From the IMG/VR virus record IMGVR_UViG_3300042861_000404, positions 1 through 35,740 of that record: 35,740 bases of DNA, one strand, 5' to 3'. Source of the DNA: a virus. Each line of letters begins with the position of its first letter. The first letter of the stretch is position 1. This document shows positions 17,615-25,799 of this stretch, piece after piece. The translations under genes were made by a program, and so were the position numbers. The notes below the pieces were generated by a model. It made no database searches. It was not told the origin of the DNA and was given only the letters and a program-made list of their open reading frames with translations.

Positions 17615-18175
17615 TTATGTTGCAGGTGTGGTAAATAGTATTTCTATTGGTTTACATGATGTTGAGTTACCAACACTCACCACTTTTACTTTATATGCTG
17701 TACTAGCTAAAAGATTTGTTATTGTATAATTAAATACAGTAGAAACAATTGGTACAGAATTAGCTAAAACCCATGAGCCAGGTGCAATTTGTGTATTATA
17801 ATAAATATTAACACCGGTACTTCCACTCCAAGTTCCATTCCATAATATTGATGCTGTATTTTTTGTAATAACACCAGCATATACATTAAATGGATCATGT
17901 TGTATATCATTAGATGTACACGTACCTAAACCATTGGTTAATATCATAGCAAATTTTTGTATAATAGAATCAAGCCTTTCCCCTTTAGTTATTTGTAATA
18001 ATGTTCCTGGAGAACCTATTTGAAAAGATGTACCACAATAACTAACGCATTCTGTACATTGTATATCATCACATCTTTCACTACCAACACTACAGTCAGT
18101 ATATGTACATGGATTAGTTAATGCTGTATCAGCACAACCACAACTACTATTACATTTTGAACAATTACATCCCAT
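17615..18175 (-). CDS. Small Cys-rich virion protein with a fibronectin type III domain
   Basis: The protein has 186 residues. The first 50 residues contain 13 cysteines in short CxC/CxxC spacings (MGCNCSKCNSSCGC, CTYTDCSVGSERCDDIQCTEC). A short helical stretch (GERLDSIIQKFAMIL, residues 84-98) follows, then an FN3-like beta domain (about 110-186) with ILWNGTW, YYNTQ and YTITNLLASTAYKVKVVSV, the usual final strands of that fold. The upstream neighbour is the 754-residue fibre protein, which also has an FN3 domain; a strong terminator follows. The likely role is a fibre-associated or decoration protein on the virion surface. The dense cysteines could bind zinc or form disulphides outside the cell. 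Confidence 0.66.
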   Translation of the reverse strand: MGCNCSKCNSSCGCADTALTNPCTYTDCSVGSERCDDIQCTECVSYCGTSFQIGSPGTLLQITKGERLDSIIQKFAMILTNGLGTCTSNDIQHDPFNVYAGVITKNTASILWNGTWSGSTGVNIYYNTQIAPGSWVLANSVPIVSTVFNYTITNLLASTAYKVKVVSVGNSTSCKPIEILFTTPAT

Positions 18176-18204
18176 TTTTATATTTTATTTTAATTACTGC
18201 TTAG

Positions 18205-20469
18205 TTATATATATGTTGATGAACAACCGTTAGTGATTAATGAATTTACAGTTGCTGTTGCATAGCTAACATTCCATGCACCACCTGTTGCTATTGCAAA
18301 ATTTCTCCAAGGATATATTAATGTTCCGCCTGATGGAGTATATGTTAAACTAGTACCTGGACCTAATACAAAACATTTGATACCTTGCGTTAAACATGTT
18401 TGAGCCAATGAATTTAATCTTGCTACATCTGTATCATTAAATGCATCATCATCACCACTTGGGAAATTATCAGTATAAATAAGTACATATTTTGCAACTC
18501 CTGTTCTAAATGTTCCAGCAAATGCATTTGATTCAACAACAAACCCTAAAGCCATATCTGTAGGTTCTGGTCCACCTACTCCGCTTCCTATTGGCCAATA
18601 TGTAGGTGCAGGTCCGCCCTGCATATCTGTACCATTGTAAATTTTATTTAATTGAGTTGTAAATGATGTACTATTATTTGTAGCAAATTTTTCTACTGCA
18701 GTAATATATTGATATTTACCACCAATACCTGTATTTACAATTCTTTGAGGAACTGATGTTGTAGGACCTGGTAATGCTAAATAATCTACTGAAGTAGAAT
18801 AAGTTGTTGTAGAAGTAGACGCTTCATCAGCTAAAACTAAAGCTAATCTATAAGCATTTGTTCCTGATTCTGTTTGTATTGTACTTATAGTAGATGCAAT
18901 ACCTGCTTTAATAGTATTAATAGCTGAACCCATACTTGATGTATAGTCAAGTAAGAACACAACATCTAATCCATTACTACATGCAGCAGCTGCACTTTGC
19001 GTTGTGAATGTCACAATATTTGTTGTACAAACTTGTGTTTGACCACCAGCTTGAACTGTAACTCTAGTTTTATATTCTGTACCTGCAACCAAACCTGTAA
19101 AAGCATTTGTTACCGTAACACCTGGAGAATTTTGTGTATAAGTAGCTACAACAACATTTGTTGAAGAATTAATAATATCTATAATATAAACAACTCCTGT
19201 ACCTAAAGGATTTGTAAATGTAACAGTAGCTCCTGTTGATGTAATTGAACTCATAGATGGCATTGGACAAGGTATAACTCCCGCAACAGATTTAACTATT
19301 GTATTATTACATGTATCTCTACCATCAGTAACACAAAATGCTACACTAGTAGTTAATGCACCATAAGTGTTTAAACCTGGTAAAGATATAGTAACACCAC
19401 TTGCAGAATTTTGTAAAGCAGCTACACTAACAGTACTTGTAACTGTAACATTATTAACATCTTTGATAGTAATAATTGTACTACCAGCGCAATCATTAAA
19501 TGTTGCCGGTATAACAGAACCAGTTCCAGTTGTATTTTGAAAATTAAAATTAATACCTGATATTACACCTGTACCACTTAATACATTTGATGTATTATAA
19601 CCAAAGGTTACACTATCACAACCTGATGGGCAACAGTTAGTTTGAATACTTGAAACAGCCATATGTAAATCATTTAATACAGTCCATATATTCTGCGCGC
19701 TTTGTGCTAAATTTACAGGAGTATTAACCCAACCAGTTATTCCACCATATGTAACAGAAGGATTAGATAATGTTGGAGTAGTACTTAAAATATCAGCTTG
19801 ACTAATAGCTGAATTAATTGCAGCAGGTAAACCTACTGCTGTTTCTAATGAACAATATCTTACCTCTAAAGCAAGTAATAAAACAGATACATCTGTTAAT
19901 GTTCCTACATTAATTATACATGTTGGTACTACTTTTTTCTCAACAACAGCTCCGCTACATGGTAAAACACAATTTTCTAAAACTGTTATTCTAGTATTAT
20001 AATTACTTAATGTTGTATTAATAGTTGCTATTGAAGTAAGTATATTACAAACTTTATTAGCAATAAGAGTTGCAAATTGATCTAAAGGTAATTGTGTAAC
20101 TGGATTTCCTGATGGATCATTATAGACTAAACATGCAGGTAAAGTCATTATAGGTAAAGTATATGTACTAGAAGGTGCATTATCTGCGCATATTGCATTA
20201 ACCATTTGTTGTAAAACAGGAACTAATGTAGTAGGTGTTGTACCTGGAATATTAAGACATGATAAATCTAAACCAGTTAAATTTGGATTAGCAGTAACTC
20301 CATCTGTAATTAAGTCACATACTAATTCAGCTAACTTAGCTGTTACATCACTAATTGTATCTCCATTACATAGGTTTATACAACTAATATCTGGTCCTTG
20401 CCAAATGACACAATTAGATGAAATGCTATCACAGCCATTTGTTGAATTACTTGAATTTGTTGGTATCAT
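18205..20469 (-). CDS. Fibre/adhesion protein with FN3 and von Willebrand A domains
   Basis: The protein has 754 residues from ATG at 20469. A longer frame reaches ATG 20544, but the extra 25 residues would be read through an inverted repeat and are basic and unlike the rest, so 20469 is preferred. The N-terminus (NCVIWQGPDISC, CNGDTISDVTAKLAELVC) resembles virion-anchoring ends of fibre proteins in this phage group. Beta-rich Thr/Ser/Val sequence follows, then an FN3-like domain (about 400-492, ending FTGLVAGTEYKTRVTV) and a C-terminal vWA domain (about 500-754) with a complete MIDAS: D508-x-T510-x-S512, T637 in PEPTDMALG and D667 in YTDN. The domain order suggests a stalk with a metal-dependent adhesive tip, probably for host surface or extracellular glycans. 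The Cys-rich FN3 gene follows 29 bases downstream. Confidence 0.8.
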   Translation of the reverse strand: MIPTNSSNSTNGCDSISSNCVIWQGPDISCINLCNGDTISDVTAKLAELVCDLITDGVTANPNLTGLDLSCLNIPGTTPTTLVPVLQQMVNAICADNAPSSTYTLPIMTLPACLVYNDPSGNPVTQLPLDQFATLIANKVCNILTSIATINTTLSNYNTRITVLENCVLPCSGAVVEKKVVPTCIINVGTLTDVSVLLLALEVRYCSLETAVGLPAAINSAISQADILSTTPTLSNPSVTYGGITGWVNTPVNLAQSAQNIWTVLNDLHMAVSSIQTNCCPSGCDSVTFGYNTSNVLSGTGVISGINFNFQNTTGTGSVIPATFNDCAGSTIITIKDVNNVTVTSTVSVAALQNSASGVTISLPGLNTYGALTTSVAFCVTDGRDTCNNTIVKSVAGVIPCPMPSMSSITSTGATVTFTNPLGTGVVYIIDIINSSTNVVVATYTQNSPGVTVTNAFTGLVAGTEYKTRVTVQAGGQTQVCTTNIVTFTTQSAAAACSNGLDVVFLLDYTSSMGSAINTIKAGIASTISTIQTESGTNAYRLALVLADEASTSTTTYSTSVDYLALPGPTTSVPQRIVNTGIGGKYQYITAVEKFATNNSTSFTTQLNKIYNGTDMQGGPAPTYWPIGSGVGGPEPTDMALGFVVESNAFAGTFRTGVAKYVLIYTDNFPSGDDDAFNDTDVARLNSLAQTCLTQGIKCFVLGPGTSLTYTPSGGTLIYPWRNFAIATGGAWNVSYATATVNSLITNGCSSTYI

Positions 20470-20524
20470 AAATATTTTTTTTCTATAATGTATTATTCTA
20501 TTGAAATCTATACAATTATAATAT

Positions 20525-20575
20525 ACAAAAAATTTTATAACCAAACAAGAAAAGTTCAGTTATAAAATTTTTTGT
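20525..20575 (-). terminator. Large AT-rich inverted repeat, probable terminator of the 84-residue gene
   Basis: Two perfect 17-base arms (ACAAAAAATTTTATAAC at 20525-20541 and GTTATAAAATTTTTTGT at 20559-20575) flank a 17-base loop. The T6 at the end of the minus-strand stem is internal to the arm. It lies 24 bases after the 84-residue gene and before the 754-residue gene. Because it is symmetrical it could also be a processing or regulatory hairpin. Confidence 0.55.
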
Positions 20576-20598
20576 AAAAATATCTATGTGTAAAAATA

Positions 20599-20853
20599 TT
20601 ATCCTAATGGATTTTCAGAAGGATCTTCTATTGGTGAGATTGAACCATCCGTTAAATTGACATTAACTTGGCCATATTTTTCTTCTAATGTTTTTGCAAC
20701 AGCATCAAATTCAACTTTAACTTTAGAATATTCTGCAAACATTGCTTGTTTAGCTAATTCAGCATTACCTAAATTTAAAGTAATGTTATTAAGTTTTTGT
20801 TGAACTTCAACTAAATTTTGTAACTCTTCTTCCGTAAGTTTGATTGTTCCCAT
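20599..20853 (-). CDS. Small helical coiled-coil protein
   Basis: The protein has 84 residues and is acidic. It starts IKLTEEELQNLVEVQQKLN, then LGNAELAKQAMFAEYSKVK and a heptad-like helix up to about residue 66, ending in a polar tail rich in Pro and Glu. The pattern suggests two antiparallel helices or a coiled coil. I recall similar short IKLTEEEL proteins in fibre regions of environmental phages, possibly assembly chaperones or minor virion parts, but no function is known to me. It stands alone between a TAnnTTTG promoter-like box and the AT-rich hairpin, so it may be a single-gene transcript. Confidence 0.65.
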   Translation of the reverse strand: MGTIKLTEEELQNLVEVQQKLNNITLNLGNAELAKQAMFAEYSKVKVEFDAVAKTLEEKYGQVNVNLTDGSISPIEDPSENPLG

Positions 20854-20878
20854 ATTTATTGGTTTTTAAATTGATTTA

Positions 20879-20886
20879 CAAATATA
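20879..20886 (-). promoter_or_regulatory. Promoter-like TATATTTG box upstream of the 84-residue gene
   Basis: On the minus strand TATATTTG matches the Bacteroidota -7 consensus TAnnTTTG and lies 26 bases before the ATG at 20853. A T-rich TTTTAAAA stretch occurs about 20 bases further upstream, a weak candidate for the -33 element. The region is very AT-rich, so chance matches are likely. Confidence 0.4.
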
Positions 20887-20945
20887 TAACTTATTTAAGA
20901 TTTTTAAAACTTTTTAATTCTTTTAATTTATCCATAATATATAAA

Positions 20946-21077
20946 TTATTCTTCAATTATTTCTTCAATTATTTCTTCAGTAATAGTAACATAATTACCG
21001 TAAGCTTCTGCTTCTGCAAGGTTAAGAGTTTCAATGTACCCTTGACCTACTATCATTCTATATTTTGTAAGTGTCAT
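20946..21077 (-). CDS. 43-residue acidic small protein downstream of the receptor-binding-type fibre
   Basis: Minus-strand ATG at 21077 to TAA at 20946. The protein begins MTLTKYRMIVGQGYIETLNL, continues with AEAEAYGNYVTITEE and ends in a repeated Glu-Glu-Ile-Ile pattern. It starts 11 bases after the stop of the 563-residue fibre gene, in the same direction, and fills a gap otherwise without a gene. Short proteins with a GYIET core occur next to fibre genes in related phages as far as I recall; the role is unknown, perhaps fibre assembly. The spacing and sensible composition make it likely real despite its size. Confidence 0.55.
   Translation of the reverse strand: MTLTKYRMIVGQGYIETLNLAEAEAYGNYVTITEEIIEEIIEE
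20949..20978. repeat. 12-base tandem repeat, 2.5 copies
   Basis: The unit TTCTTCAATTAT is repeated twice and followed by a half copy. It lies in the 3' end of the 43-residue gene and encodes the Glu-Glu-Ile-Ile repeat there. It could vary in copy number through slippage, changing only the tail length of that protein. Confidence 0.85.
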
Positions 21078-21087
21078 AATATTAATT

Positions 21088-22779
21088 TTAATTTAATGCC
21101 CCTCTATTACCAACAGGTATGGTAAATGCTACATAATCACAAGATATCATTTCCGTTGGAATTGATTGTGATGCTGAACTAAATGCTAGTATGGTACATG
21201 TATATGCTGCAGTAGGTATATTAGATGCTAAAGTATCAGTCCATAAAATGGTACCTGCCATATTATAAAGTGTATATTCTATTAAAACTGCAGATTTATA
21301 TACAATTCTCATATGAAACCATAAACCACCATTTGATATAGTATAAGATGTTGCTGTTTGGCTTCTTGATGAATTGTTTGCTGTTTTTCCATATAATTGG
21401 TTATCAACTATTTCCATATAAATACCAGCTGATGCATCTGTGGATATATTAGTAGCTACAAAAAATCCTGCTCTAACCGTTGATCCAACTCCTGCTATAA
21501 CATTGGGTGTTCTAAAAACAAAGTCCATTTGTTGTCCTATTGATGGTAAAATAGCTCCAGTACCTACAACATTAGATGATAAACTACCTCCACTGACAGG
21601 AGTAGCAGATGACTGGATTCGTGTAATTCCTGGATTTATACCATTTGTAAAAGTAGTTGTTGTATTAGATCCACTATTTAAAGCTGCAAAAACAAATGGT
21701 GTATTAGCAGCTGCTACTGTTCCAATAAAATCAGAACTTATTACTAGAGTTCTTTGTCTTCTTCTAAATTCTTCTGTTTCATTCTCCCAAGTTGCTCCAT
21801 TATAGACCAGTAAATCTCCAATAATTGGTGCTGTTATACTAAATGAAGGTATTGTATTATCATAAGTAATTGTTGTACCACTTGCTTTAACAAAACCAGT
21901 TCCATTTAATTGTGCTTGTCCACCTAATCCTGATAATGTATAAGTTGGTACATTCAATACTCCAGATGTTAATGTTGATGATCCTGAAGATCCTGTAGTA
22001 GTTAATGATACAAATGTATTTGTAGGTAAAGTTGCTAATGAACCATTTCCACGTATATATTCTAATGTTGTTCCTGTTGGTATTGGAAAATAAGTTGTTG
22101 CTGCTGTAGAACTTAATAAATATGGAGATAATGCACTACTAGTTATGAAGTTGCTTGGATTACCTGTTAATGGATAAAAATTTGCAGCAACATATGTAGT
22201 ATCTATAAATCCTAAAGGATTGCTATTTGGATAATATAATGTTGTATCAAGAGCAAAAGTACCAGCCGCAGTCATTTTTACAAACGGTGTTCCTGATACC
22301 CATGTAGGATAATTTAATGCACCCCAAGTACCAACTGTTGGTATTGATGGTCCAGTACTTACAGATCCATCAGCCATTAAATATTGTGAAGATGTACCTC
22401 CAATTTTTATAAATGAATTACCTGTAATACCTGCATTAGAATATATAGTACCATTAACATCTAATTTATATATTGATGTTGAACCACTAGGTTTATTTAT
22501 TATAACTGACGTACCATTATCTTCTATTAATGAATCACCAATAGTAGATATTGTAATAAATTTAGATATGCGGTTTGGTATACCTGGACCAACTTCAGAT
22601 GCACCAGAATTAATTGTAATCCATCCAGTTGCAGTTTTTAATTTTAATTTACTTATAATTGTATCATAGTAAATTTGTCCAATAGCAGAAGTAATAGGAA
22701 CTGAATTTAAGTTTTGAATTACAATATTTTGTATTTCATTTAAATTTAAGTTTATATTACTTAAATATTTAATTCCCAT
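21088..22779 (-). CDS. Fibre/receptor-binding protein with lectin-like C-terminal domain
   Basis: The protein has 563 residues. The N-terminus (IKYLSNINLNLNEIQNIVIQ, then IGQIYYDT and ATGWITIN) matches the virion-attachment style of many Bacteroidota-phage fibres. The middle part (about 75-340) is a Gly/Thr/Ser-rich shaft of short repeats with FITSSALSPYLLSS and YIRGNGSLATL, typical of trimeric beta fibres. After RRRQRTLVISSDF (about 340-352) comes a roughly 220-residue beta-rich domain with WFHMRIVYKS, IEYTLYNMAG and ISCDYVAFTI, which has the look of a concanavalin/laminin-G-like jelly roll and is the likely host-binding head. It is followed by the 43-residue gene. Fibre nature is well supported; the exact fold of the tip is inferred. 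Confidence 0.72.
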   Translation of the reverse strand: MGIKYLSNINLNLNEIQNIVIQNLNSVPITSAIGQIYYDTIISKLKLKTATGWITINSGASEVGPGIPNRISKFITISTIGDSLIEDNGTSVIINKPSGSTSIYKLDVNGTIYSNAGITGNSFIKIGGTSSQYLMADGSVSTGPSIPTVGTWGALNYPTWVSGTPFVKMTAAGTFALDTTLYYPNSNPLGFIDTTYVAANFYPLTGNPSNFITSSALSPYLLSSTAATTYFPIPTGTTLEYIRGNGSLATLPTNTFVSLTTTGSSGSSTLTSGVLNVPTYTLSGLGGQAQLNGTGFVKASGTTITYDNTIPSFSITAPIIGDLLVYNGATWENETEEFRRRQRTLVISSDFIGTVAAANTPFVFAALNSGSNTTTTFTNGINPGITRIQSSATPVSGGSLSSNVVGTGAILPSIGQQMDFVFRTPNVIAGVGSTVRAGFFVATNISTDASAGIYMEIVDNQLYGKTANNSSRSQTATSYTISNGGLWFHMRIVYKSAVLIEYTLYNMAGTILWTDTLASNIPTAAYTCTILAFSSASQSIPTEMISCDYVAFTIPVGNRGALN

Positions 22780-22801
22780 TGCGTTATAGTTTTAATTATT
22801 T

Positions 22802-23302
22802 TTAGTTTAAATAAGCATATCCCGCAAAAGCAGAAGTAAATGTTATTGTTAGCATGTTTGAACTATTATAAGTTATATCACCAGTAACAACATGATTTAA
22901 ATCATCAACCACCGTTACTGATGGAAAAGTACCTAAATTATGTGTTATAACCCAAACTGCTAATAATGTATCCTGAGTATGTACATAAGTTCCTTTATTA
23001 TATAATATATTTTCAAGATCTATTATAGTACAAACATTAGTTGGTGTAGCTGCACAAGATATACTAGCTTCAGTATTAACTGGTGCTAATGGTTCAATAA
23101 ATATACCTGCTTGACCGCTGTCAATAATTGATTTATTAGAGGCACTATTTTGCCAATCACACAAATACTTATTTAAAGTTGCTGTTTCAAAATCAACATA
23201 ACAACATGGTTCTATACCAAATTTAATTTCTTTAAAATTTGTATATGCCTGTGTTGCAAAATTTTGTTCAGTTTTAATTCTTTTAATAAGTGCTTGCTCC
23301 AT
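22802..23302 (-). CDS. Short fibre-type virion protein
   Basis: The protein has 166 residues. The N-terminal half has helical sequence and four cysteines (EPCCYVDF, YLCDWQ). The C-terminal about 60 residues (VWVITHNLGTFPSVTVVDD, VVTGDITYNSSNMLTITFTS, FAGYAYLN) match a small beta module that I know from ends of phage fibre and decoration proteins (pattern W-x-I-x-HNLG-x-x-PSV). It sits between a Cys-rich small protein (3-base gap) and the 563-residue fibre (22-base gap), so all three are likely co-expressed. It may serve as an adaptor or a short head or tail fibre. Confidence 0.6.
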   Translation of the reverse strand: MEQALIKRIKTEQNFATQAYTNFKEIKFGIEPCCYVDFETATLNKYLCDWQNSASNKSIIDSGQAGIFIEPLAPVNTEASISCAATPTNVCTIIDLENILYNKGTYVHTQDTLLAVWVITHNLGTFPSVTVVDDLNHVVTGDITYNSSNMLTITFTSAFAGYAYLN

Positions 23303-23305
23303 GTT

Positions 23306-23509
23306 TTAATTTTTTCTAAGATCTCTAATTTGTTGAGCGGCTAATTCTAAATTTAAATCTCTTGTTGGTAATGATTGTGTAGGTACCTCACCATTTAATC
23401 TTTTATTAGCCCATTCATTTACACATGTTTTACATATGGCAGTTCCTTGATCATCAAATGTTTTTTGACAACCACAAGTAAATGTTTTGTTACAATTTGC
23501 ACAGTTCAT
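23306..23509 (-). CDS. Small zinc-finger-like Cys-rich protein
   Basis: The protein has 67 residues. The first 32 contain seven cysteines: C3-x2-C6, C12-x-C14, then ICKTC (C26 and C29), consistent with a small zinc-binding knuckle. The rest is a polar helix ending in RDLNLELAAQQIRDLRKN. It could bind nucleic acid or act as an assembly factor; its place within the fibre cluster gives no firm hint. A TAnnTTTG-like box lies 40 bases upstream of its start, the first such site after the terminator at 24216-24253. Confidence 0.6.
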   Translation of the reverse strand: MNCANCNKTFTCGCQKTFDDQGTAICKTCVNEWANKRLNGEVPTQSLPTRDLNLELAAQQIRDLRKN

Positions 23510-23548
23510 ATTAATTTATTTTTTGGTTTATTTAAATTTATTGATAGC

Positions 23549-23556
23549 CAAATATA
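23549..23556 (-). promoter_or_regulatory. Promoter-like TATATTTG box upstream of the small Cys-rich gene
   Basis: TATATTTG on the minus strand fits the Bacteroidota TAnnTTTG -7 element and lies 40 bases before ATG 23509, in the 77-base gap after the 190-residue gene. No clear -33 element is seen. It could drive the three-gene fibre set 23509-21088. Confidence 0.38.
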
Positions 23557-23586
23557 TAATTTATTATATTCATTTGGTTAATAATA

Positions 23587-24159
23587 TTAGTATAAATATG
23601 TTTTTCCTCCACAATTTCCAGATGGACAAATTACTTTATTTAATCTATCTTTTGCATAATTATATAACTGCATTCCTTGAGCTGGAGATTGACAATATTC
23701 AACATTGGCTACAGCAGCATCAATCATAATTTTAATATAACCCATTTCATTTAAAAGTTCTTGCTTATAAGATTGAGGTTGACATGCTTTAATATCTAAA
23801 TCACATAATACTTCATAATATTTTGTCATTAATCTAGTTACTCTTAAATGATTATATTCTACATAAACTTTTGAATTTGGAGAAACACTATATTTAATAA
23901 CATAAACACCATCAGGAATTTCTTGTTGTATAGTTCCACAATTAAGTTTTTGTATTGCAAGTGCACATGCTGTTAAGCACATATCAAAACCTTCTGTAAC
24001 TTTTAATAAAACAGGTACTGTAAATCCCGGAAGTGTTATTAATAATTCTTCACAATCAATAGCAAGATCTGAAGAATACTGACTAGTATCTTTAATGCAT
24101 AAAAGATTACAATTAGATACTGTTGGTATTTCTAAGCTTAATATATGTTTGTCAGCCAT
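23587..24159 (-). CDS. Conserved virion-associated protein, function unknown
   Basis: The protein has 190 residues. The N-terminal half is beta-rich with CEELLITLPGFTVPVLLKV and GFDMCLTACALAIQKLNCG, then IPDGVYVIKYSVSP and VYVEYNHLRVTRLM. The C-terminal half is helical, and it ends PSGNCGGKTYLY. The segments PGF, DGVYVIKYS and YVEYNHLR look like a conserved phage family that I associate with the structural region of crAss-like and other Bacteroidota phages, without known function. It starts after the strong terminator of the 487-residue gene, so it needs its own promoter in the 126-base gap 24160-24285; that gap shows only AT-rich sequence (TTTGTATATTG on the minus strand) and the terminator. 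Confidence 0.6.
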   Translation of the reverse strand: MADKHILSLEIPTVSNCNLLCIKDTSQYSSDLAIDCEELLITLPGFTVPVLLKVTEGFDMCLTACALAIQKLNCGTIQQEIPDGVYVIKYSVSPNSKVYVEYNHLRVTRLMTKYYEVLCDLDIKACQPQSYKQELLNEMGYIKIMIDAAVANVEYCQSPAQGMQLYNYAKDRLNKVICPSGNCGGKTYLY

Positions 24160-24215
24160 TTTGTTATTTGTTTTAATACACTTATATATACAATATACAA
24201 AAAAAAATAGAACAA

Positions 24216-24253
24216 ATAAAAAAAGAGTAGGAGATTTTGTCCCCTACTCTAAT
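24216..24253 (-). terminator. Strong Rho-independent terminator after the 487-residue virion gene
   Basis: An 8-bp perfect stem (AGAGTAGG at 24224-24231, CCTACTCT at 24243-24250) with an 11-base loop is followed on the minus strand by T7 (A-tract 24218-24224 on the plus strand). Flanking A and T runs extend the pairing. It lies about 35 bases after the stop at 24286. Confidence 0.9.
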
Positions 24254-24285
24254 TTTTAATAGAATATTCTTTTTAGATATATTGA

Positions 24286-25749
24286 TTACCAGTAAGAATT
24301 AGTTTCTAATGCAATGTTGTTACCAGCAGCATTTGCTAAAGCAATTACTCTATTAACTAAATTTAATACATTTGTGTTAGCAGTTTGATCAGAACATTTT
24401 ACATATATTTGATAAACATATTGATCATTATCAAAAACACCAGATGGATTATTAAATCTTGGAACAGTGTGTTGAATATAGTATGCTTTATAAGTAGCAG
24501 TTCTATCAACAGCAGCTAAAATTTCATCTGACATCTCAATCTCTCTAATTCTTGCACTATCCGCATTTCCTTGATTGAATGGAGATTGTCTGTATCTTTC
24601 AGATAAGATTAAATCTCTAACTACAGTTTCACCTTGAGTTTCTTGCATTTGACCAGGAGTGCTAGTAGCAACACCACAATCATTACATGGATTACCTGTT
24701 TCATCTAAGATAGATGCAATAATAACTACTGGTTCAGCATTAAAATGATCTCTAGTATCAAACGAACAGTTACCAAATTTAGTATCAACATAAGCACCTA
24801 CAAAATTAACTGTAGCAGTAACTTTAGTTGTTCCATTAGGATCAGTTGAAGGAGTATAATTTCCAGAACCAGCAGTTCCTAAAGCTTGTTCAATAGTATA
24901 TACAGATTGTACACTTACAGCACCAGTAGTTGCAGTAACTACAACACCACCGGCAGTAACAGCAGTAACTGTTAAAGTTCCGCCTGTTCCACCAGCAACT
25001 GTTAATACATCATTTACCGCATACCCAGCACCACGTGCAGCAATACTATATGTAGCAATACCTCCAGAAGATACAGTTAAAATATTAACTTTAAATCCTG
25101 AACCAGTACCACCAGTAGTAGCAACACCAGAAGCAACAGAATATCCAGAACCAGCAACTAATGTAGCAGTTTGAACACCATTAACATCACCTTCAGCAAT
25201 AAATGGTTTAATTAATGGATTAGCTAAAACCTGTTTAGCCATAGTAGCAGATACCAATGTTGGATCTAAAAATTCTTGTCCGTCAATACAACAAATATTT
25301 GCTGAATCACCAATAGCATAAGCATTGTGATTTAAGAAACGTAATGTTGGTGAACCTTTAACGTCAATTCTCATGAATTGAGTTTTTCCACATGGAGCAC
25401 AATCAGATCCTAATGATAAAGATGCTGTAGCTTGTTGAGCCGTTAAACAGTTGGTTACCCAAACTCTTGAGATAAATTTAGGATTGATACCTTTTGATTT
25501 AACTGATTCTTTGTAACCACCATTACCAGGATTGTTTCCAATGGTATCTTTAGTGTAAAAACTTCCTTGTACAAGATAAGCTAATGAGTTAGCTGGTAAA
25601 GTACCTCCTGATACAGCAATTGTTTGCCAGTTTGAATCAGAAACTAAACCTAATTGTCCAGCAGTTAATGCTGAAGTTGCAGTACCTGCAGACGCTTGGG
25701 TTGAGGTAGCAACAAACGTTTTGTAAAACGCATGATTAAAATAAGCCAT
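24286..25749 (-). CDS. Probable second major virion protein with an inserted Gly/Thr-rich domain
   Basis: The protein has 487 residues. It starts MAYFNHAFYKTFVATSTQAS. Conserved-looking core parts are YKESVKSKGINPKFISRVW (79-97), MRIDVKGSPTLRFLN (126-140), a region around DTRDHFNAEPVVIIASILDE (331-350), LILSERYRQSPFNQG (380-394) and a helical C-terminus ending LETNSYW. Residues about 194-268 (ATLVAGSGYSVASG, GGTGSGFKV, ARGAGYAVNDVL, GGTGGTLTVT) are a repetitive beta segment found as an add-on in many phage structural proteins, and look like an insertion. The gene has its own strong terminator and an 84-base upstream gap, as the capsid gene does, which suggests very high expression. I do not recognise the family; candidates are a head decoration or tail-barrel protein. 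A sheath is unlikely because crAss-like phages are short-tailed. Confidence 0.62.
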   Translation of the reverse strand: MAYFNHAFYKTFVATSTQASAGTATSALTAGQLGLVSDSNWQTIAVSGGTLPANSLAYLVQGSFYTKDTIGNNPGNGGYKESVKSKGINPKFISRVWVTNCLTAQQATASLSLGSDCAPCGKTQFMRIDVKGSPTLRFLNHNAYAIGDSANICCIDGQEFLDPTLVSATMAKQVLANPLIKPFIAEGDVNGVQTATLVAGSGYSVASGVATTGGTGSGFKVNILTVSSGGIATYSIAARGAGYAVNDVLTVAGGTGGTLTVTAVTAGGVVVTATTGAVSVQSVYTIEQALGTAGSGNYTPSTDPNGTTKVTATVNFVGAYVDTKFGNCSFDTRDHFNAEPVVIIASILDETGNPCNDCGVATSTPGQMQETQGETVVRDLILSERYRQSPFNQGNADSARIREIEMSDEILAAVDRTATYKAYYIQHTVPRFNNPSGVFDNDQYVYQIYVKCSDQTANTNVLNLVNRVIALANAAGNNIALETNSYW

Positions 25750-25786
25750 AATTTTTGTTTTTTGTTGTTAATAAATATATAAAGTT

Positions 25787-25799
25787 GTACTACGTGTAC
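25787..25799. promoter_or_regulatory. GTAC-type inverted repeat upstream of the 487-residue gene
   Basis: GTACTACGTGTAC holds two GTAC half-sites around a central ACGT, about 40 bases before the start at 25749. The minus strand reads TATATTTA between it and the gene, one base off the TAnnTTTG box. A GTAC-ended palindrome also occurs at 28133-28148. Function is speculative. Confidence 0.25.

Noticed and set aside
20470-20544. N-terminal extension of the 754-residue fibre protein
   Set aside because: It would place the start in the AT-rich hairpin region and add a basic, aromatic segment unlike the conserved-looking N-terminus beginning MIPTNSS.
21440-21805. Plus-strand frame of 121 residues
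   Set aside because: Opposite the lectin-like part of the fibre gene, no start context and no recognisable domain.
24286-25749. Contractile tail sheath as identity of the 487-residue protein
   Set aside because: No tube, baseplate or tape-measure genes are present and the surrounding order is that of a short-tailed phage.
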